64,000 nucleotides of DNA, from the NCBI RefSeq assembly GCF_040939455.1, contig NC_134106.1:91271001-91335000 (forward strand), written 5' to 3'. A program made the translations under genes and the position numbers. Positions 33,898-44,869 of this stretch are shown in pieces. Every line of letters begins with the position of its first letter. Positions within the stretch are counted from its first letter, which is position 1. This DNA comes from Microcebus murinus. Its lineage: Eukaryota > Chordata > Mammalia > Primates > Cheirogaleidae. The notes under the pieces were generated by a model. That model was not told where the DNA came from. It was given only the letters and a program-made list of their open reading frames with translations, and did not search any database.

Positions 33898-34166
33898 CTG
33901 CTTCTGCTGCTGCTGCTTCTTCTTCTTCTTCTTCTTCTTCTTCTTCTTCTTCTTCTTCTCCTCCTCCTCCTCCTCCTCCTCCTCCTCCTCCTTCTTCTTC
34001 TTCTTCTCCTTCTTCTTCTTCTTCTCTTCTTCTTCTTCCTCTTCCTCCTCCTCCTCCTCCTCCTCCTCCTCCTCCTCCTCCTCCTCCTCCTCCTCCTCCT
34101 CCTCCTCCTTCTTCTTCTTCTTCTTCTTCTTCTTCTTCTTCTTCTTCTTCTTCTTCTTCTTCTTCT
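33821..34166. repeat. Compound trinucleotide microsatellite (CTT, CTG, CTC), with 22 uninterrupted CTG units
   Basis: After a short TTCTTCTT lead come 22 perfect CTG units (33829-33894), then CTT-CTG-CTT-(CTG)4, (CTT)14 (33916-33957), (CTC)11 (33958-33990), mixed CTT/CTC, a second long CTC run, and about 19 CTT units to 34166. From 33916 to 34166 the plus strand is 251 bases with no purine. The polyleucine, polyserine, polycysteine, polyglutamate and polyglycine frames on both strands are shadows of this array. CTG tracts form hairpins; mirror-like pyrimidine tracts can form triplex (H-DNA). Confidence 0.98.
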
Positions 34167-34169
34167 ATA

Positions 34170-34545
34170 CTTAACAAGGAAGATAGTTTATTTCTGATTG
34201 CAGAAGGAGAGAATAGACACAGATGAAAGAGTGGGATATGTTTTTAGAAGAAATGGAAAGAGGACCCTAGAAGACAGAGTGACAGGGCAGGTAGGTGACA
34301 AAAGCTAACCTCTGCCTGTGTTGAGGCCCCAGCCTATCTGCATTAGCATCTGAGGAATAGAGGAAGGAAACAAGCATATTTCCCCCCAGTTGGTTGCTAA
34401 GTGACACCAGGGAGGAGGTCAGAAGAGCAGAATTTAAAATAGGAATATTTTTTTAATTTCTCAGCATTTCTCATGCTCCTTGAAGGCAGGAACTTTTTCC
34501 TGATTATTCATATGTAGAATCTTGAGGCCATGCATTAGATCTTAA
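34170..34545. other. No gene seen
   Basis: Unassigned sequence between the triplet array and a MIR. Confidence 0.4.
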
Positions 34546-34549
34546 CAGT

Positions 34550-34725
34550 AGTAATAACAACTATCATTTAGGAACAACTAATTTATGCCCAGTTGTTATC
34601 TCGGATATTTTGCACATACTACCTTGTTCACTTTTCTCCTTCAAAAATCCCTCAATCTTGTAAGTATTATTAGTCCCAATTTTAAGGTAAGGAAACTGAG
34701 GCTCAGAAAGGTTAAGAGACTTTAT
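34550..34725 (-). repeat. MIR SINE, antisense
   Basis: TAACAACTATCATTTAGGAA, CTTGTAAGTATTATTAGTCC, GGAAACTGAGGCTCAGAAAG and GGTTAAGAGACTTTATCATC in antisense MIR order. Confidence 0.8.
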
Positions 34726-34729
34726 CATC

Positions 34730-36340
34730 AAAGATAAGCTAGCTTATACTAAATTAACAAACAGCCTCCAAATCTCAGTTGCTCAGAGTAACTAAAGGTT
34801 TACTTTTTACCCAAAGTCCTTTCTGATTTATGTCCAGGGGACTCTCCAGATGGCTTTCCAGATGTGGTGAATTGATACTCCAAGCTGATCATCCACCCTT
34901 TTGAATCTGATCTCAGTGTGATATTTCCTTAATAACTATTTTGGCAGGAGAAGAGAAAAAGTGGAAGATGTCACAGTGACAAATGCTTCAGCCTAGAAGT
35001 GGCATGAGTCATTTCCACTTGCTTCTGATGAGCTAGTAAAAGTCCCCACTTCACTGTGATTACCCACAAGGAAAGAGGAACCAGACATCAGTGAGTTCTA
35101 ACAGAGGATGAACCAAAGCCACACAGGGAGAAGACAGAATAGCAAAGACCCCCTTCCAAGAATGTTGATTCTAAACTCCTATTTTATTGCTTTGTTAACC
35201 ACCCCAAAGAGCATTTGTATTTAAATGAAACGTTCTAAATTCATAAAAGAAAAATTCTCAAATATTGACAAACTTTTAGAAACTATAAATGCTTAGAAGA
35301 GATTTAGGGCAAATGAGAAGCTTCTTCCCACCTTAAATTTTACTCTAGTGTCAACCAAAAGTGTGGGAAACCACAGATGCTTCTGGAAGAGCCAAAAGGG
35401 AGAAATATCCCTCCTTCCTGGTAATGTCATCATGATCAGCTCAATACCATCCCAGATAAATAATCTAATAGTAAACATTACGGGTGTTAATGTTATTGTG
35501 GCGTGCATCTATTGAGCAATTGCTCCATATCAAATGGTCTTGAAAGTTCTTTTCACATATGGATTCATTCCATTCTTGCAAGAGCCTAGTGAATTAAAAA
35601 CTACTGTTGGCTTTGTTTTCTTGTGGGAAAACTGATGCAAGGTTAAGGGGTCACAGTCTAAGTTCAAATTGTGAGCTTGCTATGCAATTACAGTTGAAGA
35701 AACATTACCTATCTTCACCTTCTTACCAGATTGCTCCAGATAGGTTGCTCCTGTATACAAATTCTAGAGCTACCTCCATGAACAGCCATCTCTGGGCAGG
35801 AATTGAATACAGACAAGTCAACACACCAAGTCTCAGTAAATCAGAGAAAGCAACTGGCCATATACAAGAGGCAGATACTGCAGATCCTATAGTTTAAAGC
35901 TTTGGTTAAATACAAGACACTCAGATGACACAAAACAGCTCCAAAGAACAGCTTTCTTCCAGCTTCCCAGTGGAAGAAAGAACAAGAATAAAAGCATAAA
36001 CCTTGTTGGACTAGTAAAGTCAGGGGCTCGGCACCTTGCTGAGGATTAGAGGCTCTATGACACAATCCCAACAGCTTCCTCCCTCCCTTTTTTTATTAGC
36101 AAGCCTGGTTCAGGCTCACTGTCACCTGTGACAGGGCTGTCTGCCCAGAGTATTCCTCTTCTCTGAACGGTTTTAGTATAGATGAAAATAAGGAAGTAAA
36201 ATTACTTGAAGAGTTTGCAAGTAAGTTCTCCAAATATGAGCATCAGTGATGGACCTTTTGTAGCCAGAGCACTGAATTAGGAGCTTTAAGATTGTATCAG
36301 AAAGGACTCTGTCCCATCTTTCAAGGCCCAGCAGGGTTAT
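34730..36340. other. No gene seen; weak MIR trace
   Basis: About 34745-35190 resembles an old LTR (ACTAAATTAACAAACAGCC, TCAGAGTAACTAAAGG), unassigned. About 35500-35650 is weakly MIR-like in antisense. A ctgtcac/gtgacag inverted pair lies at 36119-36134. The frames 35607-35897 and 35841-36071 (minus) are unrecognised. Confidence 0.35.
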
Positions 36341-36344
36341 GGTT

Positions 36345-36450
36345 GGAAAAAGCATTGTACTTAGAGTCAAAAAACAGATTTTTAGTTTGTTACCCATGGC
36401 ACCATGAACAAATGAGTTAATTTCTACAAGACTCGTTTTCTTATCCATTC
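36345..36450 (+). repeat. MIR SINE fragment, sense
   Basis: GTACTTAGAGTCAAAAAACA, TTTGTTACCCATGGCACCAT, GACTCGTTTTCTTATCCATT in sense MIR order; strongly decayed. Confidence 0.5.
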
Positions 36451-36639
36451 ATATTGAAATCTGCTTCTCTTACCTCCTAGAATAGATAGTGTCTGCAAAA
36501 CAACACGAGGATCCCCTAATACCCGAGACTGTTCCTCTCACCAAGGTGTCTCTGCAATTGTGTCTCATTTGTTCTTGAATGTCCTGCCTTACCTGGTCTC
36601 CCCTCACATGGCTAGCTGTATTGAGAACACATATGATCC

Positions 36640-36785
36640 TGTATTGGGATGCCCTTTTTACATTCCTCTCTCCTAGTTCTGTTGTGAACTCCATGACAAC
36701 AACGATAGTGCCTTGTCCAGTATCATTGCGTGCCCAACACACACAGGAAGTGTGCTGTAAATGGTCATTGAGGACTGGTGATTCC
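36640..36785 (+). mobile_element. L2 3' end, sense
   Basis: TTCTGTTGTGAACTCCATGA, GATAGTGCCTTGTCCAGTAT, CACAGGAAGTGTGCTGTAAA follow the L2 3' UTR, though decayed. Confidence 0.5.
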
Positions 36786-36949
36786 AGAAATAGGATAAAC
36801 AAGACACCCTAACACTGAAAACACTGAAAATGTTTGAGTGTACACCATATAAAAACTCATTAAATGCATCAATGGACTGACAAAGAAGTAAAACTATGTA
36901 AACGTCAAACCCTAAGTGCAAAAGGGAACTCCAGAAAATGAGGCAGAGC

Positions 36950-37350
36950 GCTGACATCAGCTCTCATCCAGGCTGTGTTTGCTGAACCCAGTGGTGCTGA
37001 GCCCAGTTTACAAGGAGACAAGCCCCAAGGCCCACCCAAAGTAGGGGTCTGATAGGAGATTCCCTACATGTACAAAGTTGGGACCCCAAAAGGCTACACC
37101 TTAATTTAAGGGTGAACATAAAATAAACAGACCCCCAATGCAATTACAAGAATATGACCCTATCTCAAACCTCTGCACTATGTGGAAGGGGAAAAAGTCC
37201 TCTGAACATTCTTAATCACAAGGTGGCCCCAATCAGGTTTGTTGTTCCAAATCTCCATAATGGGGTGGCCTGAAAACCCCTAGCTGAAAATTTGGCTTAA
37301 AGCATTCTCAGATTGGCAGAGCTAATCTTATCTGGAGGAATCAGGTCTCA
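36950..37350. other. Unassigned repeat-like block
   Basis: Composition and phrases such as GGGACCCCAAAAGGCTACAC and GGGGTGGCCTGAAAACCCC look like an old retroelement, but no family can be named. No open frame of note. Confidence 0.3.
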
Positions 37351-37529
37351 AATAATTCTTCAGATGAGAAATAAGAAAAGAGAGCTTATTATCACCTCTT
37401 CCATTAAATGTTGTTGGGGATCTAGGAGAATAATAAGTCATGAAAAAGAACAGAAAGTATATGTTTCTAAAAAAAAGAAAGAACAAAAATATCATTATTC
37501 AGGGATGATATGATTATCACCTCTTTAAG

Positions 37530-37720
37530 TCTAACAGAGATGGGTAGGAGATTTATGGAAAATATCACAAAACTTTATGGAGAAACGTTAAAGAAGAACA
37601 AAATTTTAAAAGCGACATATCACATTCATGGATAGGAAGACTCAATATTTAAGACATTTCTTTCCAAATTGATTTATAAATCTGTAAAGTCACTCTAAGT
37701 AAGTCAACTCCAGGTGGGGA
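37530..37720 (+). mobile_element. Ancient L1 ORF2 fragment, sense
   Basis: Matches the ORF2 stretch between the reverse-transcriptase and C-terminal regions: GAAACGTTAAAGAAGAACAA, ATCACATTCATGGATAGGAA, GACTCAATATTTAAGAC, CCAAATTGATTTATAAATCT. It corresponds to the part of ORF2 seen at about 20450-20590 in the lemur L1, but is far more diverged. Confidence 0.78.
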
Positions 37721-37839
37721 AGCCAAAAAGATACAGAAATGTGTGGGTTTGTTTCCTAACAATATTATTTAAAATGCACAAGAGTGCTTTTGTGGGAAGA
37801 AAGAAGCAGAGGGAACCAGCAGGTATAAAATAGTCCTTT

Positions 37840-37970
37840 TGTGTGATAGTTGCTTTCTCGGTGCTTTCTCATTTTACCTTTACACCCATCCCGCCATAGA
37901 ATATTTTATTTTGTTTCTTTTATAGGTGAGAAAACTGAGGCTCAGGCATGGTTTCTGACTCACCCACGGG
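37840..37970 (-). repeat. MIR SINE, antisense
   Basis: GGTGCTTTCTCATTTTACCT and ATAGGTGAGAAAACTGAGGC, followed by CTCAGGCATGGTTTCTGACT, mark the antisense MIR core. Confidence 0.72.
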
Positions 37971-38129
37971 CACCCATCTTTCAGGGCAGAGATCTGCATC
38001 CAAATCCAGGTACGTCTGTCACCAGGCCGTCTTCCCCCGCCAGATCACATCACGAAGGAAACACTCGGAGCCCTTGCTGTGTGTCAGTGTCTCTGGGGAG
38101 AACAACGCTGAGGAATGTGACATCTCATC

Positions 38130-38325
38130 CCCATCAGCTTTGGCGACAAATGAACTTGTATTTGAATCCTGGAAAGTTTGTGCTTGATTGATCTTTATTT
38201 CTCATCGAGAAAATTGTAATGCTTAATAATGATGATAATAATAAAACCAACCTTACAAGACCGCCATATTGATTAGGAAAACTATTAACTATAAAATGCT
38301 TGACACCAAGTAAGTGTTTATACAG
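38130..38325 (+). repeat. MIR SINE, sense, decayed
   Basis: CTTGTATTTGAATCCTGGAA, then AATAATGATGATAATAATAA and GCTTGACACCAAGTAAGTGT, in sense MIR order. Confidence 0.6.
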
Positions 38326-38329
38326 GTTT

Positions 38330-39245
38330 GTGATCTTTATTCTTCCTGCCTTTCTCTGTGGGAAGTCGGTGAGCTGGGCTTGGATTTCCCACTGAGCAGC
38401 TGAGAGGACTTGGCCAGCTGACTCCCCTCCTCTGGGCGCTGTGTCCTCATAGGCACAGGGCGGCAGACCAGATGACCCTAGGAAGGACAAAACCCCAAGG
38501 GCCAGAGTAAATCAAGCTTCCCACACGAGATGGCAAATATTCTTATTCTATGAAGCAGGGAAAGCAGCGATGGGACCAATGAATCTTGTTCTATTCTCTT
38601 CTGAAACAACAGGAATACTACTAACCCTCACCACCCACCTAGCTGGGATCTGGGAAGGATTAATGAGACATAATGCGCTGTGCTCTGCTGAGAGCTATTA
38701 CCGTCTTGCAGGGGGAAAGTTCCCATTGTTGCCAGCAAACGAGACTGACAATTTGATGAGGTGTGAATATTTTGAGTGTAACAGTATGTAAACACTGGTT
38801 TTTTTTCATCCAAGTCATCACTCCATGCACACACCCTTCTGCATTTTTATGAGGCCATTTCTCTGTGGCTGTAAATATTCTGTGCTTGCCCTTTTCCACA
38901 AGCTCGAAGAATGTGCTGACCAGCGGCCAGGCTCAACCTCTAAGCTGATTCCTAGGGCTCGCTGCATTCTTTGGGAGAATGTTAATAGGCATATTCACAT
39001 TTTACACCAATGTATATATGCCTTCCCTCTGGCGGGTACAAATTGCACCATGCAAGGCCAGCGGCAAGAAGAGGCCTCTGTTGGAGAAGGTTCAGCTATT
39101 TCACAGTGATAAATACGGAGCAGCAATGTGATTGCCATGACATAAAAGTAGAAGAAAAGGCAAGGTTCCCCTGACTCCAAATGGTATCCCTGCCACACTT
39201 GCTTAAACAGTAGGAAAAAGCCTAAGTCTTCAAACCAATACTTTT
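38330..39245. other. Repeat-poor stretch, no gene assigned
   Basis: Only weak MIR-like traces (about 38360-38480 and 38625-38790). From about 38800 to 39120 nothing is repeat-like. Overlapping frames on both strands (38825-39109 plus, 38660-38899 minus, 38995-39273 minus) are unrecognised. It is a candidate for conserved non-coding sequence. Confidence 0.35.
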
Positions 39246-39249
39246 TAAA

Positions 39250-39400
39250 GAAAGAATTCCACCATTCATTCATTCAACAAGAATTTACCAGGCACCCAGT
39301 CCCCTGGGCCGTGGACCAGGATATAAAAACAAATATGACTTAGCTCTGTCTTTCATGTTGGTTATATTTTAGTGAATGACTTGACAAATGAACAAACAAT
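39250..39400 (-). mobile_element. L2 3' end, antisense
   Basis: ATTCATTCATTCAACAAGAA, TTACCAGGCACCCAGTCCCC, 'aacaaatatgacttagctc' and 'tgaatgacttgacaaatgaa' follow the reverse complement of the L2 tail, including its TGAA-type end. Confidence 0.75.
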
Positions 39401-39404
39401 AACA

Positions 39405-39885
39405 ATTTGGTTGTACATGTGCAGTGCATAGGTTTTCTTCCATCTCATCCCTCTGTCCATCTAACCTCTAGAGTGTCACCTTCTCCTGCAATATTTAATA
39501 GAGGTGGTTTATCGCCATGTCTTCCCTGGTGGTGTATCCTTGGCAACTGCTTCTGCACTTTGATATCACTCTCACCCTGCTGCTGGTCACATCTCAAACT
39601 CCAAGAGCATGTCCATCTGGGACCCTATTACTACACTGCTGGATGGGCCTGGGTGAGTGGAGGAGAGGCAGGCCAGGTTTTTCTTTGTTGCTCCAACACT
39701 ATATTCCCCATAATAGCGCCACATAAAGATATACACACATATATCATGCCACTAAAGGGTGGCATGCACGGGAGTTGGAATATAAATCCATACACCAAAA
39801 ATAAGAAATGCTGCCATAGCAGCCTATAAAACACCCCTAATCCAATCTCTTCTTCTCACTGCCAAGGAGATCACCCTAATCCCAG
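39405..39885. other. No gene assigned
   Basis: Holds a 140-codon frame (39407-39829) with no recognisable domain and with frames overlapping it on both strands. Part of this may be decayed L2 upstream of the firm match at 39890. Confidence 0.35.
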
Positions 39886-39889
39886 CAAC

Positions 39890-40562
39890 TCATAATTATT
39901 TGTAATTTGACTAATGCAATAGTTTCCTGATTTCTCAGATTCTGCTCCTTTCCCCCACTTCATTCCCCCTCAACAACCAGAAAAATGTTTAAAATTATAA
40001 ATTAGATCACAATCTGTATTGCATGAGCCCTCCAATACTTCTATAACACTTAAAACCAGGAATCTTTGCAACAGTCTTCAAGATCTGCTCCTTCTGGCCT
40101 ATTCCAGTCTCTCCCCTACTTCTCCACCTTTATTCTCTGAATCCAAACCACATGATCCTCTTTCTGCGCCCTGAAGATGCTCAGCTTGTTTCCATACCTC
40201 TGGGTCTATGCATTTGCTATTTTGTCTGTCTGGAATTCACTGCCTCAAGGTCTTCATTTGGTTGGCACCTTTGTGTCCTGTCTCAGCTCAATATCCCCAC
40301 TTCACTGACTACTCAATTTAGCTTCCACTCCATAAGGTGCTCTCTAAAAAAAAAATACCCACTTTACTTTCTTGTATAACTGTTATGATGACCTAAAATC
40401 ATCAGGTACATTTCTTTGCATTTTTTTGTTGTTGTTGTGTGCCTTGCCCCACCAAGTTTCTAAGCCCCATTAGGAAAAGCATCTTGCTGACTTATCTAAC
40501 CTCTATCCCAATATCTAGCACAATGCCTTCCAAAGAACAATAGCTCAATAAGTGAATGAATA
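39890..40562 (+). mobile_element. L2 LINE 3' part, sense
   Basis: Blocks in L2 order: AGTTTCCTGATTTCTCAGAT, TCTGCTCCTTCTGGCCTATT, TATGCATTTGCTATTTTGTC, GTCTGGAATTCACTGCCTCA, 'aagccccattaggaaaagc', ATCTAGCACAATGCCTTCCA, AATAGCTCAATAAGTGAATG. The 75-codon frame 40152-40379 sits inside and is not functional. Confidence 0.82.
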
Positions 40563-40564
40563 TC

Positions 40565-40920
40565 TTGATAATAAAAAGAACAACTATGAGAAAAGTTGAT
40601 CATTCAGATTTCTCAGAATACTTGCCAATCTGCAGTGCTGTACTCCATTCAAAATATTCTTTTCTTCAAAACTTTTAGTGCTGGTGCTTAATCTTTACCC
40701 AGAAGGGCTGGTCTGAACAGACCTTTTCAGTGCCTGGTTCCTTAGCCCTACCCCAAGCATTCTAGACATACAACCATGAGGCAGCAGTGCATTCTCCAAA
40801 GTCTGTCTTTCAGACCAATGTTTCAGTGAAATATTTCAAAATGGGCTCTGGCCCTCCACATTAATCATAACAGTTTAGCCCCTTCAAATTCTCTTTTTCT
40901 GAGTGGCGTGTAGAAATGCT
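40565..40920. other. No gene seen
   Basis: Unassigned sequence between L2 and a MaLR LTR. Confidence 0.4.
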
Positions 40921-40923
40921 CCC

Positions 40924-41277
40924 TGCTATGATTTGAATGTTTGATTCCTCCTCAAACTCATATGTTGAACTCCCATTCTCCAAATTAATGGCATTAGGAG
41001 ATGGGGGCCCTGGGAAGTGATTAGGTTGAAAGGGTGAAACCCTTATGAATCATAGTAGCGCCCTTATAAAAGAAGACCAAGAAAGAATCCTTTCTCCTTC
41101 CACCATGTGAGGACACAGCAAGACGTTTGCTGTCTGCAAGCCAGGAAGCAGATCCTCACCAAGAACCAAATTAGTTGGTATCTTGACCTTGCACTCCCCA
41201 GCTACCAGAACTATGAGAAATAAGCTACCTAGTCTATAGTTTGTTTGTTTTTTTAAAATAGTAACCCAAACAGACTT
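40924..41277 (+). mobile_element. MaLR LTR (MST/MLT1-like), sense
   Basis: Begins TGCTATGATTTGAATGTTTG, continues AACTCATATGTTGAAC, GGCATTAGGAGATGGGGGCC, GCCCTTATAAAAGAAG, CCATGTGAGGACACAGCAAG, GAGAAATAAGCTACCTAGTC, ending GTAACCCAAACAGAC. The order and the TG start fit a full-length MaLR solo LTR. TTATAAAAG is the LTR's own TATA-like element. Confidence 0.88.
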
Positions 41278-41279
41278 GT

Positions 41280-41815
41280 TTATCAAATAAATAAATATTA
41301 GATCAAGAAAATATATAAACATGCACACCTGCCAGGGATAAGCATTAGCTTTCTAACACAATGCAGTCTAAATCCATCCCGAGTAAGTAAAGGAGGACAT
41401 TTTATTTGACAGCAATGATATCTGCACAGTAGCTTCCAATATTAGAAGAGCAATGGCCATTTCCTTTCACACTACATCCTGTATCCCCAGTGATGTGTGA
41501 GAGACAAGGCCCAGTATACAACCATCTACTCCCATTGACCAACCCACAAAGCCCAACAAGCCAGGAGACAATTTAAAATTATTTTCATTGTTTGTTTGTT
41601 TTACTCTTTGATCCAGGTCACTTATTTGGTAGATTCTCTTCCTGAGATCTCTAGACACAGAAGAGAGGCTGTGTAAGAATCCATCTACCCAAGCTAGGGA
41701 AGGGGTTGTCTTTCTAGAGAGGAGTTGTTGCCCCAGGTACAGATAATAGAGCTAAACAGAATGCTTTGGCTGCCTGAAGGAGAGGCCACTGATACAGCTC
41801 AGGTGTGAATGGTAG
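41280..41815. other. No gene seen
   Basis: Unassigned; no repeat family recognised. Confidence 0.4.
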
Positions 41816-41819
41816 GTGA

Positions 41820-42190
41820 GGCAGAATGGGAGTGGGAGGCTAGAGAAAATTTCCCAGGCAGGGTAACAAGAGCCAGCCCTAAATAGTGAGTGGGGTCCCC
41901 AGGCAAAGAAGGAAGAAGATAATCTTGGGCAGAATCAGCATGGGCAGAGACCTCAAGGCAAGTCAAAGCATGAAACCTCCTGAGAACCCAGGCAATTTCA
42001 CACAGCTGAAGCCATAAGGAGGCGTAAGAGGGGAGTGGTAACAGACCTGTCCGAAGGAGTAAGAAAAGCCCCTACCATGAATAACCTAGTAGGAACTAAC
42101 AAGTCTTAACATTTCTCTGAAAGCAAAAGCAAAAGAGTAAAAGGTTTTAAAGCACAGGAGAATGGAGATTGGATTTCAGGATTGCATTTT
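41820..42190 (-). mobile_element. L2 LINE fragment, antisense
   Basis: GAAAATTTCCCAGGCAGGGT, GGGCAGAGACCTCAAGGCAA, and at the right end 'ggattggatttcaggattgc' and 'attttagcac' follow the antisense L2 order, like the copy at 10300-11130. Confidence 0.65.
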
Positions 42191-42194
42191 AGCA

Positions 42195-42835
42195 CCAAAG
42201 TTTGCTGAAGACAGTATCTGCCCTGCCCTGCGGGTGGGTGTCATGCCAGGCCCTGTTCTTCTCGCATGCTGGCCTATCCCTGAGCACTGAGTCATCACCG
42301 GGTACTAGGATTTCTAAGAACATCAACCACAAACCATTACCTGAGAAACAGGCTTGTGTGTTTTTTTTTTTTTTTTACAATGGAAGAGACCTAATTGAAG
42401 TTCCTAGTAATTAAAATAAGCAAATGCTACTTACATAATGGATTATTAATTAGCCTGCCTATGCTTCTGAATGTCTTGTTTAAATAGATCTTGATATTTA
42501 GAGGGGAATTTTGGTGTCGAAGGTGTCTTTCCTCTGCCTTATGCATGACTGTTGATCCTTATCCAAAACAAATTGAAGTCTGCTGGCGAATATTTAGATG
42601 ATAAACCTGACATTTTCATTTCTTAGGTTATTAATCATTTGCCATATACCAACTGAAGTTTATGTTTAAAAAAAAAATGCCCGTACATATTATACAAACC
42701 TTCTCTTCAAAACTTCTAAAAAATATGTGTGTGTTGAACCAGCATCCTTCTTAATAATGTTCCCAGCAAGCCAGGTAAGGAAAGGTCAATGTTTAGTTAT
42801 GTTAATCCATCTATACTCACTACACAATTAAAATA
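42195..42835. other. No gene seen
   Basis: Unassigned, AT-rich. A T17 run lies at about 42360-42376. The frame 42202-42414 crosses that run and is unrecognised. Confidence 0.4.
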
Positions 42836-42838
42836 CAG

Positions 42839-42919
42839 CCCTCCCCTCCTCTCCCTCCCTCCCTCCCTCTCTTCCTCCCTTCCTTCCTCCTTTCTCTCCT
42901 TCCTTTCTCCCTCCCTCTT
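42839..42919. repeat. 81-base pyrimidine tract (CCCT/CCTT-rich)
   Basis: Pure C/T from 42839 to 42919 with irregular CCCT, CCTT and CTCC units, followed by an AATAAAA-rich stretch at 42940-42990. It is purine-free on this strand, so a triplex-prone structure is possible. Confidence 0.93.
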
Positions 42920-43064
42920 GCCCACTCTCCTTGCCCTTAAATAAAAAAAAATAAAGCAAGATAAAATAATAAAATGAAATAAAATACAGCTCCGTTGTAC
43001 ACAGTAGGAAGAAATTGTGATAAAGAATAATTAGAATATCAGTTGCTAAACCTCAGAGGCCCTG

Positions 43065-43250
43065 CCATGTAGTGGGATGAGCACTAAAGCCAGGGGATCA
43101 AAGGGCTCCATTTGCACCCAATTCTGCTCCTGGGTGGGCTTGTTACCTTGGGCAAGCTGCTTAACATTTCTGAGCTCTTCATGAGCTGCATAAATTGGGT
43201 AAATGGTGAGGCTTCCCATCAGGATGGTAAGTGCGGCAGCCTGGTTAGGA
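43065..43250 (+). repeat. MIR SINE, sense
   Basis: CCATGTAGTGGGATGAGCAC, CACCCAATTCTGCTCCTGGG, CTTGTTACCTTGGGCAAGCT, GCTTAACATTTCTGAGCTC. Good match to the MIR 5' two thirds. Confidence 0.85.
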
Positions 43251-43409
43251 GACAGTACTATTACTCTTATCATCCTCACCATTACACTATTGTGTTAAAA
43301 AAAAAAATAAAAGAATTTTTTATTGAAGGCCAATTTTTATAGCACTTTTGTTGCCTTATGCATAAGTTTGGGTTTTGTTGGTTTCACTTTGCCTTTAGTA
43401 GACAAGAGC

Positions 43410-43600
43410 ACTGGATGGGGCGCAGGACAGAACAGAACCCTCACTCACCAGCTGTGTGTCCTCAGCAAAGTCAATCTCGCCTAGTCTCTATTTTCTCATG
43501 AGTAAAATGAGCATAATGATGCGCTCTACCTCAGAGAGCTGTTGGGGTGATTACGGAAGCCCCTGCACAGTGTTCGGCATGTGCTGATGCTTTGCTAACG
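43410..43600 (+). repeat. MIR SINE, sense
   Basis: CCTCACTCACCAGCTGTGTG, GCAAAGTCAATCTCGCCTAG, TTCTCATGAGTAAAATGAGC, GAGAGCTGTTGGGGTGATTA. Second sense MIR within 400 bp. Confidence 0.82.
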
Positions 43601-43604
43601 CGTA

Positions 43605-44265
43605 CTTCTCTGCACCCTGTAGCAGAGCTTTGCTGGTGTTTTCCACTGGAACAAAAGAGTTGCCTTCAAGAAAGGTCAACAGGATCAAGAGAGATGAGAA
43701 GTGCCTTCGTCCTCTCTGGGCAGTTTTCCCTGACCCTCTGCTGTTCACTGGAGCATTGCCCCAGCATGCTGAGCTGCCCTGAGTGTAGGAATGTCCCCTG
43801 TCCACTGGATCATCTCCTCTACTGGACTGAAAGTTTGTTTGTTTGTTTAAGTAGCTGTATTTTACTCCCCGTTCTCCCCTCAGGATCACCCACACTGTCT
43901 AGCACATGTTCATTGATACTGTTGACTAGGACAAAATGAAAGAAATGAGCTAAAATGAAATTCTTATGACTCCATATGGGCTGTAAGAGATACCAAGATG
44001 TTCAATTGTACAGTAATTTCAAACACATTTTTTTTCAAATCCTACTATGTATCAGACATTTTAGGAGATTGTAAACTGTTTTTTTAAAGTGGGCTCCATG
44101 AGCAATGAGACAGAATCTTATCATTTCAGCATATGAAAATCAGAATATATGTTTCAAAAAGAGTTATCAATGCTCAGGAATTGGGCATATGAGAAAGATA
44201 TTCAACTTTGAACCTAGGTAGTAAAGAAATAGAGCAAAATTGGATAGAGGAAAGGAGAAAACCAG
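43605..44265. other. No gene assigned; possible L2 3' end
   Basis: About 43700-43925 resembles a decayed sense L2 3' end (TCCACTGGATCATCTCC, CTAGCACATGTTCATTGATA). The 130-codon frame 43547-43939 overlaps MIR and this block and is not a gene I recognise. Confidence 0.4.
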
Positions 44266-44269
44266 GAAA

Positions 44270-44380
44270 GTGCATTTGGGCTACATCAAGAAGGCCTTGA
44301 ACACCATTCTAAGGAGTTTGGGCCATAATTAAAGAGAAGCAGCTGTAATTCTTGAGCAAGACAATAATGGGGTTAGAAAG
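44270..44380 (-). mobile_element. L2 fragment, antisense
   Basis: AGAAGGCCTTGAACACCATT, CTAAGGAGTTTGGGCCATAA and TTGAGCAAGACAATAATGGG follow the antisense L2 order. Confidence 0.6.
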
Positions 44381-44617
44381 GCACACTACACAGATTCCTG
44401 CCTGGCACCTACTCCAAGCACAACCATTGCTTACACAGTTCTCTTGACTCGAAGTTGCTGACTCTGTGCAAATGTCTCTCTTGGATTTTTCTTTTCTTTA
44501 TTGGATAGGCTGCCCTATCCAGCCCGGTAGTTTTCCCTGACCACATAGAATTTATTCCAGGCTTGAGACTTAACACAAAATAAATTAGAATAAAATAAAC
44601 AAAACAAATAAGCCATC

Positions 44618-44784
<167 letters not shown>

Positions 44785-44869
44785 CTTTTCCCAACCTAAC
44801 AACCCAAGCTAACTGCCTTCCTCCCTTCTCCCAACTTCCTTCTTCCTGTCAAGAAATGCTAGTTAACTA

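Noticed and set aside
33668..34197. Long open frames of polyleucine, polyserine/cysteine and polyglutamate/polyglycine on both strands
   Set aside because: They are translations of the triplet microsatellite. All frames are open because CTG, CTT and CTC arrays contain no stop codons.
39407..39829. 140-codon frame, cysteine- and tryptophan-rich
   Set aside because: No family resemblance, overlapped by frames on both strands, no visible splice or promoter context.
43547..43939. 130-codon frame
   Set aside because: Starts inside a MIR and runs into L2-like sequence; the complementary strand is open over almost the same interval, a sign of chance composition.
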